Source of the DNA: Calendula officinalis
Taxonomy: Eukaryota > Streptophyta > Magnoliopsida > Asterales > Asteraceae
NCBI GenBank assembly: GCA_963853835.1
Contig: OY970832.1
Coordinates: 28,328,208 to 28,392,207, forward strand
Length of the DNA stretch: 64,000 nt
Reading direction: 5' to 3'
Below the pieces are notes generated by a model. That model was not told the origin of the DNA. It was given only the letters and a program-made list of their open reading frames with translations, and searched no databases. Both the position numbers and the translations under genes were made by a program. Below, in pieces: positions 52,201-64,000 of the stretch. The number at the start of each line of letters is the position of its first letter. Positions within the stretch are counted from its first letter, which is position 1.

Positions 52201-54067
52201 CTAGTCACCCTATAGCGACCCTATTGTTCCAATGCTTTCCTAGCAATCAAATCTAGTTATCGGGTTGCCCCCGAACTAACTAGAAGCTCAACATATCTAA
52301 CTATCGGGTTGCCCCCGAACTAACTAGAACTCCAATATATCTAGTTATCGGGTTGCCCCCGAACTAACTAAAGCTCAAGATACCGGCAAGAGGGAATCGC
52401 CCAATCTACCGATACCTGCCTTACTCGTCGGAATACGTCCAGTTAGCAAGACTACTAACGTGGATGAGTCGATGGGAATCCACCCAACTACCCCTCAGTC
52501 CACACCTCATGACCGGGAGTCGCCCGTGACATCACATCATCTCAATCTTACCATAACTCAACAGTTATGTCAATGTAGCTCTCGGCTATCACATCAATCA
52601 TCAAACAAGTTAGTTATCTAATAATAATTAACTATATATATGTAACAAGTTCAACATAGAGTGAACGTACCTGTATGGTCCCGTGGACCCGATCTTTAAC
52701 ATCTCACACATACTTCTACATCTATGAACCCTAGGAGGTCCATACTCACTTATTTTGTAAGATACATTTCTTATTTATCTATTTCATATACTTTCATCTC
52801 TTCGCTGACCATAATACATAATTATTACTAGTCACATCATAATCATTTTCATATGTATATTTGTTCTTTTCTTTTATTAGTAATTCTTACCAATAGATGC
52901 TCATTACGTATCAAATCATTTCCAATTGCTTTACTTATACATAATTATTAATAAAGACTCAATATACATTCTTTTACTTCATAACTTTATAATTATGGTT
53001 CAGTATTACAGATTCCATAATCACTTAAGTTTATCCTATTTACTTCCAAAATCATCAACCATACTAGACATATTCTAGTATCACATTATACCTACTTTCT
53101 TACCATTTTCAGTCACTATCTTTACCAAACATTTATTAATAAAGACCCTTAAAAACATCATATGTGTTTTCAAAACTCTTGCTATGTACCCAATTTAAAA
53201 GTCTCATGTACTCACCTTAGCGTTAGTTAATCCATATCGTGTTCATTCTTGCTTCCCGCCTTTGGAACATCTCCAATCTTTAGGTCTTTGCAACCTATCA
53301 ACATAATCATCACATTTCTAGTTATCATCCATAACTAGACATCATCTAACATCAACATAATCAACCCCAACCACCAAGTTCATCAACTTGGTGTAGATCC
53401 ATAAACCCTAGTTTATGGTTACCAATCCCAAATCATAGATCTGACATAACCCATAGTTCACACACTTCCTATGTGTGTTTTATACTCACCATAAACATAT
53501 TTAGGCAAGACTTTTGACAAATTGTCATTATCACCACTTTCCCCCAAATCAAGTTCATAAACTAGTTAGGAGTTGAAGCATACCTTAGATCTTAGTTTAG
53601 ATGCATAAATCCTCAAAGATGGTGAAGATCTAAGCTCAAGAACACCAAAATCGCCTCCTTCATCTCCAATCTCGGCTGCACCAAGTGAATGAGTGAAAAT
53701 GAGGAAACCCTAGCTTTTTCCCGATTTAAAGCTGGTCCCGCAGAGTTCGCGCCGTGAACTCCAAGTTCGCGCTGCGAACTTCCCTGATCGTGAACTCTTC
53801 GCGTTCGTGAACCAGCCGTGAACTCCAATCTCTGAAAACCCCAAGTCTCTGCCCGATCCTCGCGATCGCGAGGAGTAGTTCGCGCCGCGAACTCCCTTAC
53901 CCAGGCAGGCTGCATCTTTTGTTGATCGTCTCGACCCGGTTTCGCCCTTAACTTTCTCATACGATGTCCAAATGACACGAAACCAATTCCCACGTTCTTT
54001 AAACGATTTATCCTTATTTATAATATTTTTAAATTATCTATATAACACAAAAATTCGGGTCGTTACA
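51785..54067 (-). repeat. LTR (5' LTR of the outer element)
   Basis: Homologous to 36995-39347, but about 70 bp shorter because the (CA)n(TA)n block is only (TA)n here (52135-52197). It carries scattered substitutions. It includes the same 44-bp repeats (52249-52372) and palindromes (53744-53893). Confidence 0.9.
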
Positions 54068-54072
54068 AAGAT

Positions 54073-56240
54073 CCAATGGTCAAGATTAATAATATATTTT
54101 ATACATTGAGGGGTATTTTGATAGTTATTTATAAATAGGTTAAAGTAATATTTTATCATTTTTCTTGGTTGAAGGTCACCCACATACATTCATTAAATCC
54201 ACCTTAGGTATATTATAAAGCTGGTATAAAACAAGTTTTTTAATGACCAAACGGTATTTGATTATTCATAACTATTTACTTCACTCGTATAAGATCAAAT
54301 AATGTAAACACATTTACTTAATTACTTAATTATTAAACTGACTATAATTTCAAGAATTTAAACACTCTTAACTCTAGAACAAGAATCAAGCATCTTACAT
54401 CTTACACTATTATTGTGTGTTATTATCAATATTTTAAAATCGGTTTTTGTCTTGAACCGATCAATATCATAAATATGATTGAACCGCATTAGACGGCTGG
54501 TTAAACCGGATAACAATATTGTTGAATATTTATTAAAAAGTAATTATTTAAATGGTGTACAAATACAATAAAACTAAAATAATGCAAAATAAAGCGATAA
54601 GAATTGAAATTCTTCCAAAACCTACTTTTAACTATTTTTTTATTTTTGAGTTCCAAAACATATATAAAAAATTCATGTCTACTTTATTTACTTAATTATT
54701 TTAGAAAGCCTAGATTTAACAGTTTAAGCGGGTTTTTATATACAACATACCGGTTTCAACCAAGCTATAATCTAACCGGCTTATTCTGACTATTCAAAAC
54801 ATTAGTTATCATACCACCACCTATCTTAATATGATAATTAATAATGGGTAGTAATTTATGCACTACATTTTATAATCTATACACCACAATCATTGTTTGA
54901 TATATTTGTAAAATTTATAATAATAATTACACATTGTCATGTATGAATTTAAAAAAGTATGAATCAAAAGATATCATACAAAAATTGATTCTCATTAATA
55001 ATACATGGTTTACAACATAACTAGGTTAAAACTCGCGCGATGCGGCGGCTGCGAACTATATATTCCTGGCGATTAAATGTCTACTGGTTTCATATTTTTA
55101 TAACGAATATAGTACATAAGAATGAAAACTGTGTATAAAATAGAAGTAAAAAGCAAGAATTAGTATTGGCGTTGAAATGTTGTTCGATTACATGTTTTGA
55201 AGTATAATAACACAAATGATCCATCTCCAAAGTTTTTTATTATAAAACAATAAACCTAATTAAGTATAAAAAAATCATCCTTAATCGAGTATGAAGATGT
55301 AATCTTCTTGGTGATGCTTGATGGTGGAGTGTCCAAACCCGATTCAACAAGCAAGCAATCTATTCATTCAGCATTTAGCAAAACGTGAAAGACATTGAAG
55401 ACCGGAAAAAGAAAAGGAATAAATAATGGAAAACGGTTAACATGTTTAACGAATTTTAGGTCCAACCATTAGCTGGATCCCTTAATTAGAAATGGGTTCC
55501 TTTTTAGTTATTTGGGTCAAATAGGCAAACTCTTACAAGTTGGTTAAATATGAAACACTTTGAAGATGCAAAAAGCGACCCAAAGTGTATTTAAATTCTT
55601 AAAAATAGATTAATATGCTAACCATATGATTTTTTAATTAATCACAATTCATATATTAACAATCTAAATTATTCCAATGTAACAAATAAATGTTGGCTGG
55701 TTAATGCGCGTTCTAATCCAAGAATTGTAGATACAGCAAAACATAATGAACTGCATAGATAATTTGGATCATTAATTAATTTATTTTTTATTTTATTTTA
55801 CATAATTACAAGTTTACACATGCCTAACCTTTTCGATGAACTCCAAACACATGGCACGTTTCAAGGAGACAACATTTATAGGCCTAGAACCAGATTTGGT
55901 ACCCCTCCATCTGAACGCAATCTATAACTCTATTTTTTCCCCCTCTTTTTGCTTTATATAAGTTCTAGGTTTTTTTAGATGTTATATTAAATACAAATGA
56001 GTATTAGGCGCTGATGAAAATTGCAAGTTCTTTTAATCTCACAAGAAAAGTAACTATTAGTCTAATTTTAAGAAACAATTAATATGTAGGAAAACCAACA
56101 TCAGCATGATGATTATGGGCAAATATATACTTTTAAATTGAAAATAAAAATAAAAATAAAAATGTTGCAAAGTAGCTACCTAGGAGAAGGATGTGCTTTA
56201 TGTTGACCAATTGGTATTGTAAGGTAGCTACCAGTATTGA
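54073..56240. other. Intergenic, no supported gene
   Basis: AT-rich; a few short open frames without domains. Confidence 0.5.
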
Positions 56241-56758
56241 TTATGCCATCACAAGTCTCTCTTCCATTTCACCAAGTTTGATTCATATTTTTCCTGATAA
56301 ATATACAAATTAAATCATATTAAATTATCATCAATTATTTTTTTATTTAAAATATTACCTAAAGCATTTGAGCAACATATCTTGTTGCTCAACATATATG
56401 CTTGCATCTCCCGTTACCCTTTGTTCTTGCTCTACTCTCATCAAAATCTTTCATATATGATAATAAAATATAAACTATGAAACAATTACACAAATGTTTA
56501 CCGTCTAGATCATACCAGGAGCATTGCATTCTCTTGTTCCTGTTTGCAAGCTAGGACTTGCTGTAACTCACCAACTTCTCGATCCAATTCTTCAATCTAA
56601 ATTATTATTTAATGTTTTATAACATCCCAATAATTACGATAGAATAATTACATGAAAAAGTAATAAAAATAAAGCAGAAAATTTATACCTTTGCACTTAA
56701 TTGTCTATGATTATCCGGTTTGACCGTCTCCGTTAGGGCAGTTTCCAACTCCTCGGCT
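56241..56758 (-). pseudogene. 3' fragment of a TBC/RabGAP gene
   Basis: Four exon-like blocks with GT-AG borders: 56758-56689 (AEELETALTE...), 56596-56516 (IEELDREVGELQQVLACKQE), 56447-56359 (LMRVEQEQRVTGDA) and 56294-56241 (EKYES then GEMEERLVMA). Together they match the coiled-coil C-terminus of plant TBC-domain Rab GTPase-activating proteins, which regulate vesicle traffic. The catalytic TBC part is absent upstream. The third block ends one base short of the expected phase. The fourth needs another shift between EKYES and GEMEERL. A truncated, decaying duplicate is the best reading. Confidence 0.7.
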
Positions 56759-56762
56759 CTAG

Positions 56763-57414
56763 AGATTAAGAGAAATAGTTATTAGATCTTAGATTAAGAG
56801 AACTACTTAGATGCAACAAACTCCTCAATGCAACAAACTCCTCAATGCAACAAACTCCACCATCACCTACCTAGCTTCCAACATCCGTTCACCTGCAACT
56901 TAAAAAGGTAAAATGGTCATTTTACATAATGTTAACAGAAATGGGTTAAGTTTTGATATGTTATTCTATCTAAACCATGATCTTGTGCCTTCTTTATATA
57001 GTGGGATTTAGCTAAGGATATGATAGGATTTTCCATGATGTAAGGCAATTCCTGACTTTTAGCCTAATGTATCAAATACGGAGGGCTTTTTATTGGAGGA
57101 ATGTTAGAGATGTTACAAGTTGAGTGAATTGAAGTAACAATATTTACTGTTACAAATATGAAGGGCTGCAAAAAGTTTGGCTATTGACCTGCTAATAAAG
57201 ATTAACATGCGTTATTGAATAAATCTCGTTATTGAATATAATTAACATCGAATAATTTAAAACGTATGGTCAAATTTAATATATTTATCTATTTACGTTA
57301 ACTGATAATGGTTTCTATAAATAAGAGTTAAAAAACGTAAAAATTTAATGGCTATATTGAAACCCGTCCACACATGAAAGCATAGGGTAAAAGTGTTTCG
57401 TTTGGCTACCAAAT
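56763..57414. other. Intergenic, short triplicate repeat
   Basis: Three tandem ctcctcaatgcaacaaa-type units near 56818-56870; otherwise nothing supported. Confidence 0.5.
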
Positions 57415-57417
57415 ATT

Positions 57418-57480
57418 CGATGTGGTGTAGTGGTAAGAGGTTTACCTATCGACCAACACAACCCGGGTTTGAGCCTCGTG
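57418..57480 (+). mobile_element. tRNA-derived SINE-like fragment
   Basis: A-box tggtgtagtggtaagagg (57423-57440) and B-box gggtttgagcc (57465-57475). The 3' part does not pair as an acceptor stem. Confidence 0.5.
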
Positions 57481-57949
57481 AAAGCTGTTTTTTAGAATTC
57501 AGAACTTAGAAATGGACACTGAAAAAAATGGCAGGTTTGAATTCAGACCTTCCTTTTTTAGAAATGTCTAATTTATATTATAAAGTAGTATAGATTAGCA
57601 TGACGTCCACTTTTCAGTTGTTATTGAACGAGACAAAATTTTGGGTGTAAGAAACTACGAACGGGTTCGTGTTTCAAGGCATACCCAATCACGTCATTTT
57701 TCCGTTAGGCCCATCACTTTCTTTACAGTAAACGACAATCTTTGGGCCTTATCCTCAGCCCATCATGATAAACTTTAGTTCATAGCTATCACATCCACTG
57801 TCTGCAAAAACCGGTATCACTTGAGATTCATAACAATAGAAGTAGAAGATATAATTTGTTTAAAAAATTTATATTAAAAAGACCTAGTAGAGTGTGTACC
57901 TACCATGCCCCAGAGATTATTATAATTCGACCGGAAAATGCATAAAAGG

Positions 57950-58525
57950 GTAACATACTTTTGATGAAGTTCATTTAGGGGTATGTACTTTTGTTTTGAT
58001 TATTAAAGGGTAACCAATGATTATAAAAGTTTATAAAAAGGCTATGTACTTTTGTTTTGATCACCAAAGGGTAACCAACTCTTATAAAGGTTTATAAAGG
58101 GTATATATTTTTATTTTGTCACTAAAGGGTAACCAACTTTCAAAAAAGTTCGTACACTTCACCTTTGACCGGCTTCTTTAACCTCTCGCCGAAATGTTCA
58201 CGAACGTTTCGTTAACGTTCGGTTCGTTTACAGGCTTAGATTGATGGATTATACATTGGATGTTTCTCAACTATAATAGAAAAAACGACACAAATGGATA
58301 TAATTATAAAACATATACATAATTGACATGTTTCATCTGACGAATATGTGCTATAATCCATAAATTTCTCACTTACAAGTTACGTATTCTCTCTTTTTAA
58401 TCGTATATGAAAGTTGATTACCCTTCAGTGATAAGAAAAAAAGTAGATTTCCTTCTTATAAACTTTTATAGAAGTTGATTACCCTTTAGTGATCAAAACA
58501 AAAATAGATACCCTTTTTTGTTACA
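57950..58525. mobile_element. Foldback-like element with repeated inverted ends
   Basis: Three or more units of the type gtacttttgttttgat...aaagggtaaccaa at 57960-58140 face inverted units (ttgattaccctttagtgatc) at 58410-58520. A unique centre lies between them. Confidence 0.55.
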
Positions 58526-59539
58526 AGAATTTAAAAATTATAATAATAATAATAATTAAAAAGGAAAATTATCATTTTTAATTTACAAGAATTTATTAAT
58601 CATATACTTATATATAGATACAATATGATGTCCAAATTAGTAATATAATATTTGATTAAACTAACTTGATAAATGGATTTGATTTCTTGTTTGTGATTAG
58701 AGAAGGGGTATGGTGGCGCCCCTCGCTATCTTCATTTTCTGTCTATGTGGCGTGGTTTTCACTCTTGTCACCACACAGTAATGTGAGGTGAGGGAGGCCT
58801 CAGGCTAGTGGGTATGGGTACCATTAGCCACACCCATTTTTCCTGTCACATCATCTGTTACATCAGCAACCACACCACATCATCTCTAGGAAATACTCAC
58901 CACACCACACCATTTTAATTTCCATCTCAACATTTCTTTTTCGTTTCTTTTCTAAAATTAAAACTAACATTTTATTAAATAAAAAATTACTTAATTAATT
59001 TATAATACCACATTATCAAAAATTTATAATAACTCAGATTTTAATTAAATTTTAGAAGAAAAAAAAAGGTTTATAAGCATTTAGTAATATAAAAAAAATC
59101 TGTGGATTTGAAGCCCAAAAAAATAAATTAAAAGCCCATAGACAAAATATTTAAAAGCCCAAAATCTTTTTTAAAACCTAAGCACTTCTCCTTCTTCAAT
59201 TTTCTGTGAACAGCTCCATCGCCATTGTCTTATGGGGGTATTTTCTTTTAATATTATGACCGTTCAACGGTCACATATTCTCAAAAAGCCACCCCCACGC
59301 CCCGTTCTCCACCGTTGCCGTGACCATCGACGCCCAACGTCAACCCCTCACGCCGTTGCCTCGTCCACCTCACCCCCCACGCCCCCTTTTTGAAGCCCAT
59401 ACCGAGCAGCCTCAAGCCATTTGGCTGATGGAAGTCACAAAAAGAGAGAGGGTTTGGGGTGTTTTTATTGGGCAAGGGGTCCCAAAAGAGTATTTTAGGT
59501 TGAGTTATGATTTTTTTTTTTGAACGGCACCAATCTACT
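58526..59539. other. Intergenic, GC-richer patches, no supported gene
   Basis: Patches at 58700-58900 and 59280-59400 are GC-richer and give overlapping open frames on both strands. None has a recognisable domain. Confidence 0.4.
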
Positions 59540-59610
59540 CCTTTTTTTGTCAACGACGGGAGTTGAACACATGACCATTTGGTCATGGCCTCATGGGCAA
59601 CACATTGTAT
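59540..59610 (-). mobile_element. tRNA-derived SINE-like fragment
   Basis: Minus-strand B-box gttcaactccc (59568-59558), preceded by a ggccatgaccaaatggtca stretch that could be the tRNA-like arm. Confidence 0.4.
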
Positions 59611-60489
59611 CAATTTCCATAGGTTCTTTTTTTATGAATAGAGAAGGTGTTTGGCGTTTTGAATGTAAAATGTAAAATAATGATGTGACACTGAGATGAG
59701 TATTTGGCTTAAACGATCATACCCAACACTCTTAAAATGAGCATATTGGTGTCTATATATGTGGTGGGAGAGGAATTTGTGTTTGTGTGAACCTGTGAGG
59801 GTTGTTTCCATCCGTTGATTAGAGGTTATGTGAGTTAAGATCCATGTTTAAGGTAGGTAAACGTTATCGTTATCATTTAATGACTCAATAACAAAACAAA
59901 TCACAAAATTACCCCTTGCAATACAAAGTTCGATCAGAAAATCACTCGACTAAGTATTGACTTAAACGATCTAAAGACTTTATGTAAAGGCTTGGTCGCC
60001 TTATGACCACGACCAACCTCTTTCTCTTTAAAGACGCGTCTTAATGCCAATGTGGCAAATGTTTGGTTGCCTGGACAGTCAGAGGAGGTCGTGAGGCAAC
60101 ATGCAATGGTTGCTTGTACTTTGTACTTGGTAAGCGTTACATGTATTAATAAAATGAATTTTAAGGTTTGGTTGTGGGTTTTGTCACTCGTACGTGAGTT
60201 TGGTCGGGATTTATCTTGGTCGAAAAGCTAATGTCGCGCTAACGACTATGTGGAATCAGTTTCTAAATTATGGCCATTTAAATCGAGTCGTTACCTAGTT
60301 TCACGGCTGCCAATGCATGGATCCGGATCGGATACTGATCCAATCCTTAATGATCTAAACTGAATGAGAAATGGAATTCATTTGATCCATGATCCAACTA
60401 AATCGATCATGATCCTATCCAATTGATTTTAACAAGTGAACCATGATCCGGAATTCGGGATTGATCAATTTAAATTAGGGTTTTGTTCA
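59611..60489. other. Intergenic, no supported gene
   Basis: A stretch at 60310-60480 is rich in gatccggat/gatcatgatc words, possibly an old hAT relic. Nothing firm. Confidence 0.4.
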
Positions 60490-60627
60490 TGACAGCCCTA
60501 AGGGCTGTCTCTAACGTGCATAAAAGGCTTGTACATTCATGGATAGAGTAGTATTCCTAAAATTCAGATGGCGGTTTTTACTTTATTTTTGCCTTCTTAT
60601 TGACAACCCTTAGGGCTGTCATTATCA
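60490..60627. mobile_element. Short MITE, copy 2
   Basis: Ends gacagccctaagggctgtc and ccttagggctgtcat. The interior is shared with 10378-10518. Confidence 0.65.
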
Positions 60628-60892
60628 TTTTCCTTTAAATTATCACATTTTTTTATATTAAAATTTACACTACTTTTTACAGTTGCTATCGGGACGCCCC
60701 TACCCAAACCTTTCCCTACACATTTTTTTTTCAATATATATTCTTATTCTTTTGCAAGTTATTTTTCTTTAAGCTTTAAATACCCTTAAATAACTTTGAA
60801 CTAAAATATACAATCGTTTTATGCAATTTTCTCAGAATTAAGGGTGACAAGAAAAGATTGCAATCTCTTTAATTTTGATCTAATAAGATTTA

Positions 60893-61312
60893 GGGTCCGT
60901 TTGGTTCGAAAGATTCCTTAGAAATTTGAGGGAATTGGAATTCAATTCCTAAAAATTTATATGTTTGGTGGGGGGAATTAGAATTCAACATGGGAAACAA
61001 TTTCATCAAACAATGGAATTTAGATTTCATCCCTTCATGGAGGGATTTTAAAATCTCATGTAGAGGGAATGTGGATTATTACTTTACTAACTTAAAACAT
61101 ACATTTAACCTAAACCCACCACCACCGCCCACCACCACCACCGCCTGCCGCTACCACCACCAGTACCACCACCGCCGTCGCCGCCACCCATCACCACCAC
61201 CGCCTTCCGCCAACCAAATAGAATATGGAATTGGAATTCAACTCCTCACAGATTCCAATTCATTCCTAGATTCTAATTCCATCATAAACATTCCAGCGAA
61301 CCAAACAGCACC
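60893..61312. mobile_element. Tourist-like (PIF/Harbinger) MITE (420 bp)
   Basis: Ends gggtccgtttggttcg and cgaaccaaacagcacc, flanked by TTA (60890-60892 and 61313-61315). The interior holds a (CCACCA)-type repeat at 61115-61205. Confidence 0.75.
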
Positions 61313-61329
61313 TTAAAGTTGGTTACATA

Positions 61330-61925
61330 CTTTTGGGCATGTGTAAAATGAACTGGAACCGCATAGAACCGACGGAACCGAACCGTTGTCCCCGGTATGG
61401 TCCACAGTTCTTAAAATCTGGAAACCGAAGCTTCGGTTCGGGTAATACCCAATAGAACCCACCAGAACCAGCCCAAACCGATTATTAGCCCTAGCCCAAC
61501 TCCTATGTAATTCTCGTAGCCCAATTACTAGCCAGCAATCCAACACAGCCCAATATGATGACCAAGACACTTCACTGTTGTGGTAAACATGATAATTTTC
61601 TGGGATTAAATGCCTCCATGGCTGTATATCACAGAGTAATATAATTTAATGATGTCTTATGTTTTCTGGGATTAAATGCCACAATACTCATTAGGTAATT
61701 ACTAATTTTACGAGTATATATAACAGAGAAAGGAAAAGATACAGCAGCAAATGTAAAATGCAGCAATAAAGGAAAAAATGTGGTTCTAACCGGTCCAAAT
61801 CGGTTAAAACCGACCAGAACCGGACCGAACCAGTCCAAATCGGTTCGGTTCTCGGTCCTTCAAATGAGATTTTTCAGTTCTTGGCGGTTCCAGGCGGTTC
61901 GGTCCGGTTCTTGCAAATCATGATC
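61330..61925. mobile_element. Probable hAT-like element rich in aaccgg words
   Basis: Both edges (gaactggaaccg left, cggtccggttcttgc right) and many gaaccgg/ccggttc words resemble the hAT-type MITEs above. No clear 8-bp duplication was found. Confidence 0.4.
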
Positions 61926-62228
61926 CATTTTCAAGAAGATGATTTGTTTGTTATAAAGTCGTTAATGGAGAAGGTTAAGTCAAATCATAGAGAAGGAGAT
62001 TGTTCAGGGTTATATTGGTGTAAATAATGAAATGAAGCCAAACAATCCAACTTGCATCTATAAAAATGTGTCAATATATTATCATGTAAACAAGTTACCG
62101 AAACACAATTAAATCATAAAAATACAAGCCAATCAATTAACTCTACACTCATCCAACAAGGTGATAAATCTTCAATTTTCTATCCCTCTTTCATATATTA
62201 TAAATCAGTTACATTATAAATCAAACAT

Positions 62229-64000
62229 TTACCGGCCTCGTAATGCTGCAAATCGAGCCGCCAGGTCATCATAATCCGGCAACTTAGGATGCACATGTGG
62301 CGCCTGATGATCTGGCTGAAACGAGTTAGCACGAACATACACTTTCTTCTTAGGTTCTGATTCGCCACTATGTTCGTGGGGAAGAGAAATTGATCTAATT
62401 GGTGGAACAATCATTTCTTCAGGAGATTGAGATTTGTTGGATCTGGATTTCTTTTTTCTTAATTTATTAATATCATAAGCTGATGGTTTTTTACTGTAAT
62501 GTAATAATAATTTATCCATCATTTTTTCTTCTTCATCACCCTGATGAACATGATTATTATGATAATGTTGATCATCGAGTACAATTTGTGATCCTTTTTT
62601 TTCTTTTCTTCTGCTACTTGAGATTCTTTTAACAACACGAGGAGGAGCATCATCTGAGCTGGCAATATCATCATGACTAGATGATGATTTGGAGTGTTTT
62701 TTCCGCCTAATTGATCTTGGTTTTGGTAACGGGATATTATTTTGGAAATGATCTAATTCTGGTTTTGATGGTTTGTGAGGCTTGCTGTAGGGTGGTGGGA
62801 TGTTTAATTTAACATATGGTGGTGGGAGAGAAGAGTTTGACTTAATTGGTTCTTCCTCTTTGACTTTCTCTGTTGACTTTTTATCATCTTCTTTTGTACC
62901 GTTTGAGATGCCTTGTGATTTTTCATGGTTGGTTTTTTCTACTTGTGGCCTTTTGTCAGGGGATCTTCTCTCGTGCCTTGATCTAAATAAATGATCATTA
63001 ATATTATCGTGTTTTTCAAATCCGTTCTTTTTGGAATCAGATTCCTGCCTTGATTTTGAAAAATAACCACCATTTTCTGGCTTATTGGTGAGTTCCTCAT
63101 GTTTGTAGCCATGTTTTTCGTCTCTTCCCACAAACGGAATTCCATTCCCATTCCCATTGTGGTGGAACACCAGCACTTCGTGATTATACTCTATTTTTTC
63201 TTTAGAATGCTTTTCTTCTCTTTTCACAAATGGAATATTTAACTCCTCTTTCCTCCTATCATTCCCATTCCCATTGTGGTTTAATACCCATCCCTCATGA
63301 GCATGCTCTGTTCTTTCTTTAGAACATTTTTCTTCTCTTTTCACAAACGGGATTTCCGCCTCTTTTTTTCTAAAGTTCAAATTTCCATCATTGTGCAATG
63401 TGGGCCCTTCTCGAGTATGCTCTATTTTTTCATTAAAACGCTGATTGTTTTTTTGGAAAACGTTATTTGGTAGTTTGTACTTATCATCAGTGATATTTCT
63501 AGATGCAACTTTTATTTCTTGGTCCTGTGGTATGTTCATAACAATGTTGTTGTTGAGAACAAAATCAAGAAAAAACGACATGAAAATAAATTTATCGCTT
63601 GAAGCATTACCTGAGCAAGTGTTGAGGGCTCATCCATCCTTTGTTTAAATCCTTTAGAATCCCACTGAATCAAAAACTCTGCTGCTATATCTTGCAATAA
63701 CTTTATTCTCTTCTCTACCACTGGAGGTTTAGAGGCTATCTTTTCAACAAACTAGCAAAAATCAACAACCAGAACCACCTTAAATTTATAAAAAGATCAT
63801 GAAATTATATAATATTTTAATAATTCTCTTAAAGATCTGGAGACCTACCACTTGATTAACATAGCATTCTAAACCATTCCCATATCTCTCTTGAAATACA
63901 TCTCTAAGGTCACGTAATTCAGGAAGATCAGAAAATCTTGCAGCAGCAAACATCAAGGATGCAACAGTTTCTCTGCACTCTTCTGGACATTGACTAAATA
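62229..64000 (-). CDS. IST1-like protein (regulator of Vps4, ESCRT-III), 5' end outside window
   Basis: Three exons are visible: 64000-63849 (continues beyond the window), 63751-63611 and 63524-62229, in consistent phase, ending at TAA. The first two give the end of the Ist1 domain: CPEECRETVASLMFAAARFS, DLRDVFQERYG and KLLQDIAAEFLIQWDSKGF. The last exon codes 431 residues of a charged, probably disordered tail. It has threefold repeats near IPFVKREEKHSKE, a Pro-rich patch, and the conserved end LPDYDDLAARFAALRG. Ist1 proteins bind ESCRT-III subunits and modulate Vps4 in multivesicular-body sorting. An upstream in-frame ATG at 63581 lies in the intron and is not the start. Confidence 0.92.

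Noticed and set aside
59281..59613. 110-codon minus-strand and 67-codon plus-strand overlapping frames
   Set aside because: No recognisable domain, mutual overlap, and a SINE-like tail in the same place.

Overview
The window is nuclear DNA of a flowering plant. Its genes have many short introns with GT-AG borders, and it carries plant-type Ty3/gypsy, L1 and RTE retroelements together with hAT, PIF/Harbinger, Mutator-like and Stowaway-like DNA elements. The style of the LINE ORF1 protein (an RRM domain) and the density of repeats suggest an asterid, possibly Asteraceae. That placement is a weak inference.

Genes are few. At the left edge (71-680, minus) is a two-exon hypothetical protein with a B3-like half. 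A complete 16-exon MUT9-like/photoregulatory protein kinase gene (CK1-like kinase plus C-terminal repeat domain) lies at 4037-8106, minus, with a 5' leader intron. A three-exon ribosomal protein S15a gene of the divergent, organelle-associated type lies at 11350-12267, minus. A single-exon small 'serine-rich-like' protein lies at 27023-27295, minus, with a clear TATA box. A decayed 3' fragment of a TBC/RabGAP gene lies at 56241-56758, minus. The 3' part of an IST1-like ESCRT gene runs off the right edge (62229-64000, minus). I worked out exon borders by matching GT-AG sites to reading phase. The complete kinase and S15a models close in frame.

The rest is mostly mobile DNA in layers. At 16797-24103 is an L1-type LINE (minus) with a near-perfect 15-bp target duplication, an open ORF1 and a broken ORF2. 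It is split by a solo LTR (20675-22399) that has no 5-bp duplication and is instead flanked by about 200-bp direct repeats of LINE sequence. At 36995-54067 is a minus-strand LTR element without recognisable coding capacity. A very young, structurally complete Ty3/gypsy chromovirus-like element (40119-49301, plus) with one 1556-residue gag-pol frame is nested inside it. Each of these two elements has its own 5-bp target duplication. Two PIF/Harbinger elements (27969-30004 and 33895-36019) keep a SANT/Myb-type accessory gene but show no transposase. One hAT-type MITE (14009-14803) has a second hAT-like element nested inside it, and both have 8-bp target duplications. At least ten other MITEs and several tRNA-derived SINE-like fragments fill the intergenic space.

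I found no gene cluster, operon-like unit, CRISPR array or clearly unprecedented system. The most unusual items are the solo LTR with long flanking duplications, the transposase-less Harbinger carriers, the palindrome-rich LTR family, and the kinase gene with MITEs inside its introns.
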